Assembly: GCA_951799425.1 (NCBI GenBank)
Contig: OX637391.1
Coordinates: 20,818,551-20,882,550 of the forward strand
DNA from: Ilex aquifolium
Lineage: Eukaryota > Streptophyta > Magnoliopsida > Aquifoliales > Aquifoliaceae
DNA: 64,000 nucleotides
Reading direction: 5' to 3'
Shown piece after piece: positions 10,891-22,061 of the stretch (the stretch's first letter is position 1; each line of letters starts with the position of its first letter). A program made the position numbers and the translations under genes. The notes under the pieces are model-generated. The model was given only the letters and a program-made list of their open reading frames with translations. It was not told the DNA's origin and made no database searches.

Positions 10891-12942
10891 TTGGCCTACT
10901 TAACTCTTCCATTCCACCACCCCACTTTGATTTGGACTCCCTTCTTATCTTTCTCTTCCCCTATCACTTTATCTTCTCCCATCGAAGTTTCACACCGGTC
11001 CTCAAACTCTCTCATCAAATCATCACATCCAGCAAAAAAGATCCTCTTTATCGATTTGTACAGCCTTATCTCCATATTCACCATCGTACATATCCTCCAA
11101 TCCATCCATTGATCATTCTAGCAGCTCAAAATCTGCTAAGCTCTTATCCAGTAATTCAGACTCCTCCAGATCTTGGACATCTTCAAGTCCATCTTTCCCT
11201 TCACCTCAATCTCAAGTGCTAACTCCAAATCCTCTCATTCTCATCCTATGCTGACTTTCCCTAATCTACTTTATCAACCTGCTTCCTCCTTCTCTTTATC
11301 AAAAATTATATCCCCTCCAACAAACTTGGAACTACCTCCAACTTTCTCCACACACCCAATAGTCACACTCACCAAAGACGGGACCTGTTGACCACATATC
11401 TTGCCATCTTTGTTCCATAATTGTGTTCCATCTAAACCTCGCCTTTTCAATGAAGCCATTCAAAATAATCATTGGCGTCAAGTAATGCTTGATGAGTACA
11501 CTAATTTACTCCAAAATCACACTTGGTCTTTGGTCCCATTGTCATCTTCTATAAATCTAATAGGTTCCAAGTGGGTCTATAAGATTAAACAATGCTTTGA
11601 TGGTTCCTTGGAGCGTTACAAGGCCCGTCTTGTTGCTCAAGGATTTAATCAACGACTCAGTGTTAAGTATAATGAAACTTATATCCCAGTTGTCAAACCC
11701 ACTACCATTCGAATGGTTCTCTCTCCTGCATTGTCTCATGGTTGGCTAGTCCAACTCGACGTCAAGAATGTGTTCTTGCATGGTTCTCTTATAGAAACTG
11801 TTTACATGAAGCAACCTAAAGGCTTTGGTCACCTGAACTATCCTCATTACGTATGTCAATTCAATAAATCTCTTTATGGGTTGAACATACACCATGTGCC
11901 TAATTTTAACATTTCACTAGTTTTTTGTATCAACATGGTTTTCAATGCAGTCGCTCTGACTCTTCCATGATCATCTATTGCACTGCCATAGTCATGGATA
12001 TTTTAGTTTTATATGTCGATGGTATTCTCCTAACGACATCATCTCAGTCTTTGTGGCATAAATTTACAACTTCACTCAAATATGAGTTTTCAATGACTAA
12101 CTTGGTACGAGTACATAACTTCCTTGGTATTCCTATCACCTTGAATTTCGATGGATTTTTTATATCACAATATAAGTACACCATGGATCTTTTAACCAAT
12201 AGTGGTTTACTTCATGCCAAACTAGTAAACACACCCCTTGCCAGCAAGATTACACCTAGTTCTTTGCCTGAGCTTGCCTATTCGAACCCTTCTCATTTTC
12301 ATAGCTGGGTCGGTGGGCTTCAATACTTGACCTTCACCCACCCGGACATTGCCTTTGCCATTCAACATGTTTTCCAGCACATGCATGATCCTAAAGACTC
12401 ACATTAGATAGCTGTGAAATGCATCATGTGTTATCTTCAAGTGACGATTCACTTTGAACTTCAACTCTAAAAAAGCAACTTTTATCAAATCATTACATAT
12501 TCAGATGCTGATTGGGTGGGTTGCCTAGAATCTCCCCGTTCAACTATGGGTTATTATGTTTTTATTGGATCCAATCTTGTTTCTTGGTGTGCAAAGAAAC
12601 AACCAACCATCTCGAGGTCAAGTGCTGAGGTAGAGTATCGCTCGGTTGCCTATGCATTGTTGATACTTGCTGGTTACAATCTCATCTTTGAGATTTTCTT
12701 ATTCAAATCAAACAACCAACCGTGGTTTACTGTGACAATATAAGTGCCACCTATTTGGCGGTCAATCTTATTCAACATGCTCACACAAAATATATTTAGG
12801 TGAATATTCACTTTATTCATATGTTTCTTTAGGTCAACTTAAAGTTCTTCATGTGTCAACACACAAGCAATTAGCGGATATATTTACAAAAAGCTTACCT
12901 GCTGCCAAGTTTAGGGACTTAAGGTCTAATCTATATGTGTGA
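10891..12942 (+). pseudogene. Copia polyprotein, RT and RNase H portion (decayed)
   Basis: This continues the copia gene after the solo LTR. The RT begins near 11446 (FNEAIQNNHWRQVMLDEY) and includes SKWVYKIK, YKARLVAQGF and VQLDVKNVFLHG. The catalytic box near 12010 reads LYVDGILLT: the second Asp of YVDD is Gly, so the enzyme would be inactive even without the frameshifts. RNase H follows (SRSSAEVEYRSVAYA, about 12615-12660). The typical copia C-terminus HKQLADIFTKSLP ends at TGA 12942. At least three frame changes occur (about 11905-11960, 12408, 12740). Positions 10891-11400 correspond to the low-complexity linker between integrase and RT. Confidence 0.85.
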
Positions 12943-12981
12943 TTCGACATTAAAAGTTTCATTTATTTATCTATTATTGAT

Positions 12982-13954
12982 ATTGAATTGCATTGATTTT
13001 GGGTTATTAATTGGATAATCCTTTGATTTTATGATTCGAATTGATTTTCAGTGTTTGGATATTTTATCACGTAAAACAGGTAAATTGAGCTGAATTGGAG
13101 GATGCATGCAAACTAGCATTTGACGATACAATGTACCTTTGTTAGGATGACACAAGCAATTTGGACTCAATTGATTGACTGAAGTGAAGAACCCAGGCTT
13201 CAAGGCTTGCGTCCAGACGTGTGTGTTGGAATGTACGCCGTTCAGTTTACCCTAGCAAGCCTCAGTTAGTGATTTTATATTATTTTTGGTTATTTTATTG
13301 TAAAATATAAATAGGAAAAGACTCAGTTGTATTGGAGATTCTGCCTTTAGTTCTTTTTTGGGGTTGATCTTGTTTTCCTAGAATTTTCGAAGTCTACTTC
13401 CATGGCTTGTGAGTAGTTTTTATTGTACTCTTTAGTTAGGGTAGGGTTCCTTGATCATGTATTGAATGTTATTATCCGTCTGTTGTTCTTGAATGATTTA
13501 TCGTTTTCATTATTCGATTAAATGAATATCTATATACTTGTTTGATTATTCATCAACTGGGTTGATTCCTGGGTATGGATAATTCTTATAATTCCCTACG
13601 AGTTTATATTGCTATAAATTCATATTTTCATATTAATCAAATCTTGGTTTAATAGTTATATCTTGCGGTTGATTACACTGACGTTGGAAGTCAACTGAAA
13701 TAAGAGATAAATGCATTAGTATTATATTCAATACACCTAACTAGTTTTTGATCGCGATATTAGAGGGTCTCTTTTCATACATAAGAATTTCTTTACAATT
13801 AGTTACAATTGCTTATTCTACAATCAATATAAACTGCTCATTCTTTTCACCTTTCCTTACATCTAATTCATTTCCCTAAGGATAGACCTCGATTTTACCG
13901 AGTTATTACTACTTCTTGACCACCTGCACTTGGGTGTACCTATTTAGAGTTAAG
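12982..13954 (+). repeat. 5' LTR of element C (left boundary uncertain)
   Basis: The right end is clear: the conserved U5 block GATAGACCTCGATTTTACC...GCACTTGGGTGTACC precedes the PBS by a few bases. A TATA box (AAAATATAAATAGG) lies near 13304-13317, and one degenerate palindrome (GCGTCCAGACGTG, about 13213) lies upstream of it. The left end is not defined by a clear PPT or TSD; a TG at about 12982 is a guess from the end of the copia gene and the usual LTR length. C lies in the 3' part of the copia element. Confidence 0.6.
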
Positions 13955-13962
13955 AAAATTTT

Positions 13963-13980
13963 TGGCACCGTTACCGGGGA
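13963..13980 (+). promoter_or_regulatory. Element C primer-binding site (tRNA-Asp type, mutated)
   Basis: TGGCACCGTTACCGGGGA matches the tRNA-Asp 3' complement except for two G-to-A changes at CpG or CHG positions. This fits decay of methylated cytosines. A leader of about 200 bases (13981-14179) follows before the first gag ATG. Confidence 0.8.
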
Positions 13981-14179
13981 GTAGAAAGGATACGAAAGCT
14001 GAAAATAGGAATCCACGGTCACAACGAGCCATTTGGAGAACTTGATTTTTTGGAAACCTCGTTCCATCTTTTAGATTCTTGTTTAAATATTGTGTTAGTT
14101 TTTAATTCTTTTTTATTCTTGTTATATGATTTTTAATTGTTAGTTTAGTTTAATTCACAATGATTTAGTTTTTAGTTGT

Positions 14180-15372
14180 ATGTCTGGTAGGGAAACTTCA
14201 AGTTCTGATATTGAATCACCATTCAAAGAATCTAAAGGATCTATTGGTTCATCTGCATCTTTAGAATCGAATCAGTCAATTCTTGCACCTACATTTGATC
14301 TTAGTCAAACATGCAGTGATATGGGAGATAACGCAAACAATCCTAACCGTGTTCAAGAGGTTGATCAACAAGTCAAAACTCTTACGCGGATTATCTGCAC
14401 CCCACAAGGGGCAGTGCCCCGTCTTGTTTCGTCTTCCCACATAATGCACAAAGGTTCACAGTGAAACCTGACACTATCCAGCTTTTGCCACAATTCCATG
14501 GCCTCGATTCTGAAAATCTTTACCTTCACATGAAGGAATTCAAGGAGGTATGCGGGACCTTCTAGGATAGTTCTGAATTGGCTAAGTAGAAGCTTTTCCC
14601 CTTTTCACTAAAGGATAAAGCTAAGTAGTGACTCAATATTCTGAAACCACACTCTATCCTAAATTGGTCTGAACTGCAGAAAGAATTTTTCAAATTTTTT
14701 TTCCCTATTCAAAATGCTTTAAAACGCCACATCATGAATTTCATGGTGAAGGATGGAAAAACATTTTATCAGTGTTGGGAAAGATTCAAAGATCTCCTCT
14801 ATACATGTCTTCACCATGGGTTTGAAAGTTGGACTATTGTAGGTTTTATCTATGATTCTTTCCCACTTATATGCGTCAGTTTGTCGAGATGATGCCATAG
14901 GAAGAGTTCATGGATAAGAATCCTACTGAGGCTTTTGAATTTTTTGACACTTTGTCTGAGAGTTCCCAGATGTGGGACTTGGCCTCGTCTATCGGTTTTG
15001 AGAGTAAGCCAACCACTTCCCATAAGGGAAAGTATACATTGAGAGAAGATGATAATTTGAGGGCTAAGATGACCTTTTTATCTCAAAAGTTTGAGGTTAT
15101 AGAGATGAATAAGGTCAATGAAGTGCCTGCTGTGCCACATACTGAACGTATTTGTGGGATATATGCTTTAGTGAGGCATTCTACTGAGGAGTGTCCCACG
15201 ATTCCTGCTTTCTAAGAGGTGTTTTTAGAAAATTCCAATGTCGTCTTTGCTTTTCAAAATCCATATAACAACCCCTACTCTAAGACAAATAACCTAGGGT
15301 GGAGACAACACCCAAATTTCAGTTCGAGGGGTACACAACAACGGTTAGCCCAACCATAAGCTCAACCACCAC
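14180..15372 (+). pseudogene. Element C gag, 5' part (decayed)
   Basis: Translated fragments align in order with the D/E gag. After the N-terminal Ser-rich part come a degenerate TLREYL region, LLPQFHGLDSENLYLHMKEF (14480-14540), FSLKDKAK, IMNFMVKDGKTFYQCWERFKDLL (14730-14800), and a zinc knuckle near 15150 where the second Cys is Tyr (CGIYALVRH). Several in-frame stops (for example TAG at 14563 and TAG/TGA near 14627) and frame changes make it a pseudogene. The sequence stops at 15372 where element D is inserted; the target duplication ACCAC is 15368-15372. The gene resumes at 29669. Confidence 0.85.
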
Positions 15373-17318
15373 TGTTCTTGATCCGAAATGTGTACACCCA
15401 AGTGCAGGCGGTCAAGCTGTAGTAATAATCCGGTTTGAGTCCGCAGTCGAATCCACAGGGAACTTTTGTTGATATTTCTGAGGTAAGCAGTGGTAGAGAC
15501 CTATTGATTGTAACCCTTGAGATTTGCTGTGAGATATGAGTTTTCCTGGACATAATATAAGATTCTTTCCAATAGGATTTTCTTAACAAAACAGGAGATA
15601 AGTGCTAATTAAAAAAGTCACTCTTTAGTGCAAGGATCTGGACATATAGTTAGTTATCCGGTTTGTTATAATTGTGCTTGATAATTCAATTAACTCCTGT
15701 GTCAACAGCAAGTTAATCGGAAGATAAAGATGGATTGTGAGAATTAAGAACATGATTCCGATGTCTTTCTAGAAGTTTACAAGAATTGCCTGTGCCGAGA
15801 CTTAACCCGTCCACAAACAAGCAAGTGTTTCTACAAGACATCCAATCATGATATTAATATTACATTCTTTAAATGAAGTACAATAAGGGGGAGGATTGAA
15901 GGGTAGTCATGAGGATCTAGCCGGGGTACTTGCCTTGAACTAATGAGTCTTTCTATGCAAGAGTCATCCGTGTCATAGAAAGTGCCCACAGTTATACAAA
16001 GTACCTTAGCTTTGCTAGATACAATCAATCATCCAATAACAAGAAGAAATAAACGTTAAGCATAAAAAAAATGCACAAATATGATTCCCGGATAACTTAT
16101 ACATGCCCTTCTCCTCTTACTAAAGAGTGAATGAGAAACTACTCACTCTTCATAGCTTGAGTAAAGCTAGAAAAGTGAGTGATGCTCATCCCTCCAAGTA
16201 GAGAACTTAAAAGATAAAGTAACAACAAACACAAAGCCAATCTTTAACAAAGAATGGGTGAATCACGTTCCACCATTCACGGCTTTGGTAAAGCTCTAGA
16301 AAAGTGGAAGAGTTTCACTCTTCTAAGAAAGAAAGAAGCTCAAGCAATGGAAGTGAAATGCATGAACGATAAAAGTAGAAGAAAGCTAGTCACATTTGGA
16401 GGGTGGCTTCCTCAACCAAGAATTGGAGGGTTGCTTCCTCAACCAAAAGATGAACTATCTCTCTTCTATGCATGTAAAATGAAAGCATAAGCATAAGCAT
16501 AAGCATAAAACTACTTTTATAACAAGCAAGAGATGTTGGACTAAAGCCAAACTAATCTCTAAGATAAAGACTTCATACAAGGAAAATAAGCTAAATCTAC
16601 AAGGTGAGTGGGAGTCTAAGCCTCCATCAACTATTCTACTTGGCTCCTTTAGCTCTCCAACAAGGGGAGTATTTATAGGCAAGAGGAGGAGACAAGAGGA
16701 GGTGAAGGAATAGTGTTTGCCGCCCAAGTCCAAGTGAAAAGCCAACCACTCTGCTGCCAGTCTATGGAGAACGTTCGAACATGAGTTGGCGTTCGAACGT
16801 TGTTTCTGTTTTTGCACTAAGGGCGTTCGAACGTTGACTGCCGTTCGAACGTTTCTTCTGTTTTTGCACTAAGGGCGTTTGAACGCCAGATGTGTTCTGA
16901 CCCTTTCACTCGAGTGGTCTGTTGGTCTTCTGTGAAGTTCAGTTCCAACTCTATGCAGTAGTCTGGTCTTCAATCAACTCAAGTGCACGTTCGAACGTGA
17001 GTTGGCGTTCGAACGTTACACTCAAGTGCTTCAGAGCTTCAGTCTTCTTTCCTCATTGCAACACGCCTTCTCTTAGCAGTTGAGTATGCTACAGTGTAAT
17101 GTGGACGTTCGAACGTGAGTTGGCGTTCGAACGTTCTGGCTGTGCTCCAAGCTTCTCCAATTTTGGGCTCTAATGTGCTGGTGTTGCATCCAAGTGTGGT
17201 ACTTGTTGTTCTTGGGTCCTTGTTCAGTTTAGGGCCTGAAATGACATCACTTAAACTCCATCAAAGTACAATTAGTCTTAAAACGACATAGTAATATGCT
17301 AATTTTAAGTGCTAATCA
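15373..17318 (-). repeat. 3' LTR of element D
   Basis: Minus-strand termini are TGATTAGCACTT and GATCAAGAACA, 1,946 bp. U3 holds ACGTTCGAACGT-type palindromes between about 16770 and 17137, mostly in pairs 18 bp apart. The TATA box CCTATAAATACTCC is at about 16669-16681, roughly 100 bp downstream of the nearest palindrome. A short AAGCAT hexamer tandem lies at 16484-16507. In the transcribed part, a TTTCTAG-AGCTTTACCAAAGCC module occurs twice. Plus- and minus-strand small frames inside are chance frames. Confidence 0.95.
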
Positions 17319-19139
17319 CACTCCCCAACCTAAATATTGCTAGTCTCTAGTAATATAAAAAAGAAAAATCTACTCCTAATGCCATTTTCGTAGGTCATCC
17401 GGTTGCATTTAGCTTATGCAACAAGCTGTTGAACCACTAGGTTTACCCTAGCGGACGATTGTTGTCTCGTGAGGGTTTCCAGGGAAGCTACCCACAAACT
17501 TCAGTCGAACAGATGTGCATAGGAGAGTGCTGATTAAAGTAAATTAGCATCATGGTCGTTGGGACACCAGATTCTCAATTTTGACTTATATCTCACACGT
17601 CCTTATTTCACAGGTATTCATTCTATGCAAAAATTATCATTTGTTACATTGGTATTTGAAATTCTCAATGCAGTAGGAATGATCATTCAAGCAACAGGAA
17701 TTGTTATATAACAAATACTCCCTTTTACCACTTTCCATGGATAGTTTCGATTTCACAAACCTCACGTAGTATACCCTCAGCAAAAGTTCACTCTGATTAT
17801 AGTGACTTGTTTCTCACAGATCATGTGATCAGAAGATGGCCAATCGAAAGATCACATGTACAATTAGAAAGGGAGCGCTAGTTTAAGGAAGCAATAAATC
17901 ATGTTTGGCATAATCTCATGAAAGGATATTGACGCAATAAACAGTAATACCATTTACCATACCCAGTCTTGATTGACGACATATGCATGCAACAGGCTTG
18001 AGATCAATTAGGGCTTTTCATAGGTTGTAATGAGGCCAGAGGTCAGTGGCACACCTCTTTCTAGAGCTATCCTCTATTTATGTAGTGTAGTACACCTCTT
18101 TCTAGCTTTTTAATATTTTTGCCCCGAGATTATGTCTTTCTTTCATTTTTTTCTCATTTTTCTTCTTTCTTGGCATTGTCTTGCCTTTCTGCCTCTGTTT
18201 TGTTTCAATTGTTCTAATCAACTCTTCTTGGATGATAATCTCGAATACTTCTTTTTTCTTTTCCTTTTTCTGTATCATATTACAAAGAGGATGTAAGAAA
18301 ATTAGATAGCCAAGGTATGTCAAGTATGTTTTCCTGTGGATTGGTAATCATATAGGTTTATCAAAGAAAAATTCATACATTGATGGCTCAAACATGGCTA
18401 ACAAGGGATAAATTTTGTCAAAGAAAGGTCTAAGGCTCAATATTATATCAAAGATGGCCTAAGATCATTTCTCAAGCATGTGCACATGTATGTGTCGTAT
18501 GCGATGGTTCCTTGTGGGATATGTCAATAGATCACTTTTAAGTGCGTCAATCAAAGCAAGGTTAATGAGATCATTCAAAAATTGAGAGTGAAAAGAATTT
18601 ACTTGAGTAAACATCGATTGTCTCTCGAAAGCATCGTTAGGTTCGAAACTCATCCTGGTGTTCTTTGTTATTTCCACTGTGTATGTCGGGTTTTCCAGGG
18701 GGTATTGGTTATATACCAATTCCATTTTCGAGTCAGATCTTCCTGTACTTTTAAAATAACAAATATCGATGCACATATGACAATTTAAGTATAGAGAGAA
18801 TACCAATTTTTTCAAGAAATGTGGTTTTAAGTCTCGGTTGATAAGAGGTGTCAAACCGATCATGTGCATATTTACTCTAGCATGCATTCTTAACATCCAC
18901 ATTTGTTCCATCACATTTTAATTTTATGCTAAATCTACAAATGCATTTAAAACAAATAAAAGTGAGGAGTTGAACCATTCATATCTCAAGATATCATTGC
19001 TTAACATCAACTTTAATGATTCAATTCATCCACAATCACAAAAAAAAAAAACTTACAACTATCAAAGAAGAAATTCATAAAAAGAAGCAATTTTAAACAA
19101 ACATAAAAACAAGAACAAGAACAAAAATCCCTCTCTTTC
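17319..19139 (-). other. Element D 3' UTR: PPT, hairpin and conserved motifs
   Basis: This is a noncoding stretch of 1.8 kb after the downstream ORF. The PPT GGTTGGGGAGTG is 17319-17330. The PPT-proximal hairpin ATTACTAG-AGA-CTAGCAAT is 17336-17354. Motif II spans 17378-17504, with the stem TTGCAT/ATGCAA around AAGCTAA. Motif I spans about 18385-18478 (TTAGGCCATCTTTGAT then TGTTTGAGCC). The frame at 18465-18914 overlaps motif I and has no support as a protein. Confidence 0.75.
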
Positions 19140-20251
19140 TCACTCTTCTGCATGTCCACCCTGTCCATCATGCCCACCATGTACACCCCTCATAAGCCTA
19201 AGGATCTCATCCTGCTTAGCTTTAATGCTAAGCATGATGTCCCGTAAGGAGCGTCGGGTGCTGGTGCTAGTGCTAGGGCCTGCCTCCTGTGGCTGGTCTC
19301 TCTCTTCCTCCATCTCTCTCTCCTCCATCTCATCAAGCTCCTATTGTACCTCATCCACTCCGTGGGTAGGGGGTATCTCCTGTCTGACCGCTGGGCCGCC
19401 ACTATGACCTTGGCTCCTCCTGAAGGATGCCTTGTTCAGTGGCCCCATTGGCTTTTGGATTTCCATCTCGGGCCTCACCTTGATCCCATTTTCCATGCAC
19501 ATTTGAGTCACCAAAGTAGCAAAAGGGAGTGCACTCCTCTTTACATCACATCCCTTCTTCATTTCATTCAGGATAAGAGAGGGGAGGTCGATGCTATGTC
19601 CTTTGCCAATTGCATAAAGTAGACGGGGCCATGTCGGGTAAAATCTCACTCTTTCGTCCTATGGGAGCGAGATTAGACACCGCAATTAAATTTAGCATCT
19701 CGTATTTATCGGTGAGCTCCCCCTGTTTTAAAAAATTTCTTCCCAGTCCACGAAAAATTGGGTACTCCAGTCAGTTCCTTCCCCACTTCATCCATTGCCA
19801 CATTCTTCCTTGGGGGATAAGCGGGATTTGGAACCTGAGGCACTTCTTGCCTTACCCCCCAAATATAATTTTTATCAACGTCCACATGGACTCCCCTCAC
19901 ATATGTTCAAATTTCCCCGTCGATGATCTCGGCGTTGGAGTAAAACTCCCGCACCAAGTCGACTACGGCCTCACCGCCGTTCCTTAAATAAAACAACCAC
20001 CCCCTCCTCTCCATCTCCACAAAGATCCCCAACTCCGCAAAATCAGCCAAAATCACATCTCTTTCACAAACAATGGCTTTGTTTTGGTAGAAATTTTCAT
20101 ACCTGTCAGCTTTCAGAGCTGTGGGGAATCGATTCTTGTCGTATCTCCTTGTGAGTGGTGGCATTCATTCTCTCACCTCCACCACTTCTTCGACAAAATT
20201 AGGCTCTTGGGTGTTTGGGTTCCTCTTGGCAGGAAGCTTGACTCTTGGCAT
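19140..20251 (-). pseudogene. Element D downstream ORF, plant-transposon-domain protein (env-position)
   Basis: On the minus strand it starts at ATG 20251 (MPRVKLPAKRNPNTQ) and ends at 19140. The central region resembles the intact protein of element F: VCERDV...FAELGI, REFYSNAEIIDGEIRTYVRG, GKELTG...FSWTGK and ARLLYAIGKGHSIDLPSLIL. From memory this corresponds to the putative plant transposon protein domain found downstream of pol in Athila-type elements. A C-terminal acidic/charged helix (SIKAKQDEILRLMRG) follows. Breaks: an early stop near 20165 between EVRE and MPPL, a frame change near 19700, and another stop near 19330. It was probably expressed from the internal promoter at 20461-20785. 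The function is unknown. No signal peptide is seen, which argues against a true envelope. Confidence 0.8.
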
Positions 20252-20460
20252 TTTTCGGTTTTTGAGTTGGAGGGTTTTGAAATCTTTGATTTCTTTGTGA
20301 AAATGGATCTTCTTGAAGTGGCAAATGTCTTGGGAGGGTTGATTTTTGGTGAACATGGAGAATGGTTGGGGTTTTGGGGTCTGGGTAGTGAAGAGTCTCC
20401 AAGGGTTTTTCGGGTTTTCAGAGGTTTTGGAGGGTTTTGAAATGAAGAAGACGAACCAGG

Positions 20461-20785
20461 CTTTTATAGCCTGAGTCGTAACGTTCGAACGTTGGTAACG
20501 TTCGAACGTGTCTAGAAGGATTTAAACAAATCGTTCGAACGTGGTTTGGCGTTCGAACATGGTGAGCTCTCAGTACTTTTGAGTTTCTATCAAAGGCCAA
20601 AGTACTGTAAGCATCTCACGTTCGAACGTCACCTGGCGTTCGAACGTTAATCTCGTTCGAACAGTCTATTGGCATTCGAACGGACTGAGCTCCCAGTACT
20701 TTTAAGTTTCATCAGAAGCTTCATCAGAGGCTGAGTACTGTAAGCAACTGACGTTCGAATGTCACCTGGCGTTCGAACGTTGAAC
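20461..20785 (-). promoter_or_regulatory. Element D candidate internal promoter with TTCGAA palindromes
   Basis: On the minus strand a run of TTCGAA cores (starting at 20772, 20754, 20675, 20656, 20639, 20621, 20552, 20534, 20501 and 20484) precedes a TATA box CTATAAAAG (20461-20469). Spacings within pairs are 17-19 bp, mostly 18. The nearest core ends about 15 bp from the TATA box. The ORF ATG follows 210 bp later. The array contains a duplicated unit with GAGCTC and AGTACT. The same palindrome fills the LTR U3 of this family. Promoter function is inferred, not shown. Confidence 0.6.
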
Positions 20786-21048
20786 CAAAAAATTAAATTT
20801 TTTCTCCACTACACTATACATAATCAAAGAAGGCTAAACACATAATTTTAAATCAAAAACTTATGTCGTCTCAGGATAAGCCCCTACCCACGCTTCAGGT
20901 TGGTATTCTGGGGCATTCCTTACTCGGCCCATATTTTCATTTCAGTCAAAAGAATTTATACAAAAATATTTTTACACTTTTTACAACAAATTCGGACCTT
21001 TGGCTTTCACTCCCCCAACAAAAGTACACATTTCCTACAGAAAATTAT

Positions 21049-21459
21049 CTAATCCGAGTCTCCCTCTGTGTCTGTGTAGAATGGACAACCAGTAACTCTC
21101 CCAACTTCCTCTCTCACAAACTGGTTAAGCAAAGTACCGGAATAGCATGGCGTATTAGGGTAATCCTTACTCAGCCCATTCACTATCCAGTCTAATCGAT
21201 CAAGTGCGTGACCGGAAATTGGTTCAGAACACTGGTTATACCTTTTTTCATGAAAGACTCTGCCACACTGTTTACAGGCACCAAGCCTTTTGGCACGACG
21301 GCGTTTGGCAAAGCTGCTTCTGCCACAGAGGGGTTTCGCTTGTTTTTCTTGGATTTCAGCCTTCCTTACTAATCTTGTTTTTCTCATGATCGTAGTATGT
21401 ACATCAGATGGAAAAGTACGTAGAACTCCTAGGCTAAACCAAAAAAGTTTTACATCCAT
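21049..21459 (-). CDS. 136-residue accessory protein with CxxC motif, element D
   Basis: The open frame lies between pol and the downstream ORF and I do not recognise a family. Residues 1-25 are hydrophobic/mixed (MDVKLFWFSLGVLRTF). Residues 26-60 are strongly basic. A zinc-ribbon-like CKQCGRVFHEKRYNQC lies at about residues 63-78. The acidic tail ends TDTEGDSD. Element E keeps the same frame over exactly 411 nt with no indel; many differences are third-position, and its only breaks are the start codon and two C-to-T stops. This pattern indicates a gene maintained by selection in the lineage. Nucleic-acid or protein binding is a guess from the Cys pairs and basic stretch. A later in-frame Met (residue 25) is an alternative start. 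Confidence 0.65.
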   Translation of the reverse strand: MDVKLFWFSLGVLRTFPSDVHTTIMRKTRLVRKAEIQEKQAKPLCGRSSFAKRRRAKRLGACKQCGRVFHEKRYNQCSEPISGHALDRLDWIVNGLSKDYPNTPCYSGTLLNQFVREEVGRVTGCPFYTDTEGDSD

Positions 21460-21640
21460 GATTGCTAAGTTTTAAGACTCACTATCTGGTTCTTTAACGT
21501 CTGCCAGTCACAAAGACGATTGAAGCTGATTCATAAGCATAATCATCAATTTATATAATCAATATTCAAACATGATCAACAATGACAAAAAATTTTAAAA
21601 ATTTACGAAAATATGAACTAATGAACTGATGAACTGATCA

Positions 21641-21676
21641 TACCCCCTAACCTAAACTGAACATTGTCCCCAATGT
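21641..21676 (-). promoter_or_regulatory. Post-pol hairpin and purine tract of element D (possible second PPT)
   Basis: The minus strand reads ACATTG-GGGA-CAATGT (21661-21676), a perfect stem, followed by GGTTAGGGGGTA (21641-21652). The layout mirrors the hairpin plus PPT next to the 3' LTR. Element E and element F have the same module at the equivalent place. Confidence 0.55.
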
Positions 21677-21766
21677 TTCGAATTTACCGGTTCATGGATT
21701 GTGGAGACGAAGTTGAATGGTAGAGATATGTTCACCCGCTGAGACCTACAAATAAAAACACAAAAA

Positions 21767-21913
21767 TTACTCATCTGTGCACAGATCTGGATTTCGGGTA
21801 GGCTGAAAATCCTTATGTGTGAGTGCGAATAAAAGAAGAACACCCATGAGCAAATATAAGATTAAAATGCAAAACATGAAGCAAAATATCGTGTTTGTGG
21901 AGTGTATGGTCAT
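21767..21913 (-). CDS. 48-residue single-span membrane microprotein, element D
   Basis: ATG at 21913 opens a 48-codon frame: a short polar N-terminus (MTIHSTN), about 25 hydrophobic residues (IFCFMFCILILYLLMGVLLLFAL) described here only as one membrane span, and a polar tail ending RNPDLCTDE. Element E encodes the same length. By eye, the differing codons are about eight synonymous and five nonsynonymous, more synonymous change than expected without selection. A CT-rich leader with a poly-C run and a TATA-like palindrome lies upstream; pol ends about 140 bp before. The frame is also open upstream through the CT-rich tract, but that part is low complexity. The role is unknown; a viroporin-like or membrane-anchor function is speculation. 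Confidence 0.6.
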   Translation of the reverse strand: MTIHSTNTIFCFMFCILILYLLMGVLLLFALTHKDFQPTRNPDLCTDE

Positions 21914-21998
21914 GGGTGGTTTCTCGGATAACAGAGAACTCGAAGACGAACAGAAGGAAGAAGAAGAAAAGAAAAAGAAGAAGAAGAAGAAGAAGAAT

Positions 21999-22061
21999 AA
22001 ATGGGGGGGGGGGGGGGGCAACTGCGGCGGCTGGGAGAAAAAGTGGGTGCCTTATAAAGGC
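21999..22061 (-). promoter_or_regulatory. TATA-like palindrome and poly-C leader after pol, element D
   Basis: On the minus strand GCCTTTATAAGGC (22049-22061) is a perfect inverted repeat containing a TATA-like core. It is followed by a GC-rich piece and a C run of about 17 (22002-22018), then a CT-rich leader to the microprotein ATG. It may be a promoter for the microprotein; this is inferred from position and its conservation in element E. Confidence 0.35.

Noticed and set aside
16769-17137. Regularly spaced repeats resembling a CRISPR array
   Set aside because: The repeats are short palindromes with 17-23 bp steps inside LTR promoters of plant retrotransposons. There are no unique spacers of uniform length flanked by longer repeats and no cas genes.
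18465-18914. 149-codon minus-strand frame in the D 3' UTR
   Set aside because: It spans the conserved noncoding motif I. The collinear E region has an in-frame change to stops, and no family is recognisable.
20863-21475. Plus-strand frames over the 136-codon gene
   Set aside because: They are antisense to a frame that shows third-position conservation on the other strand.
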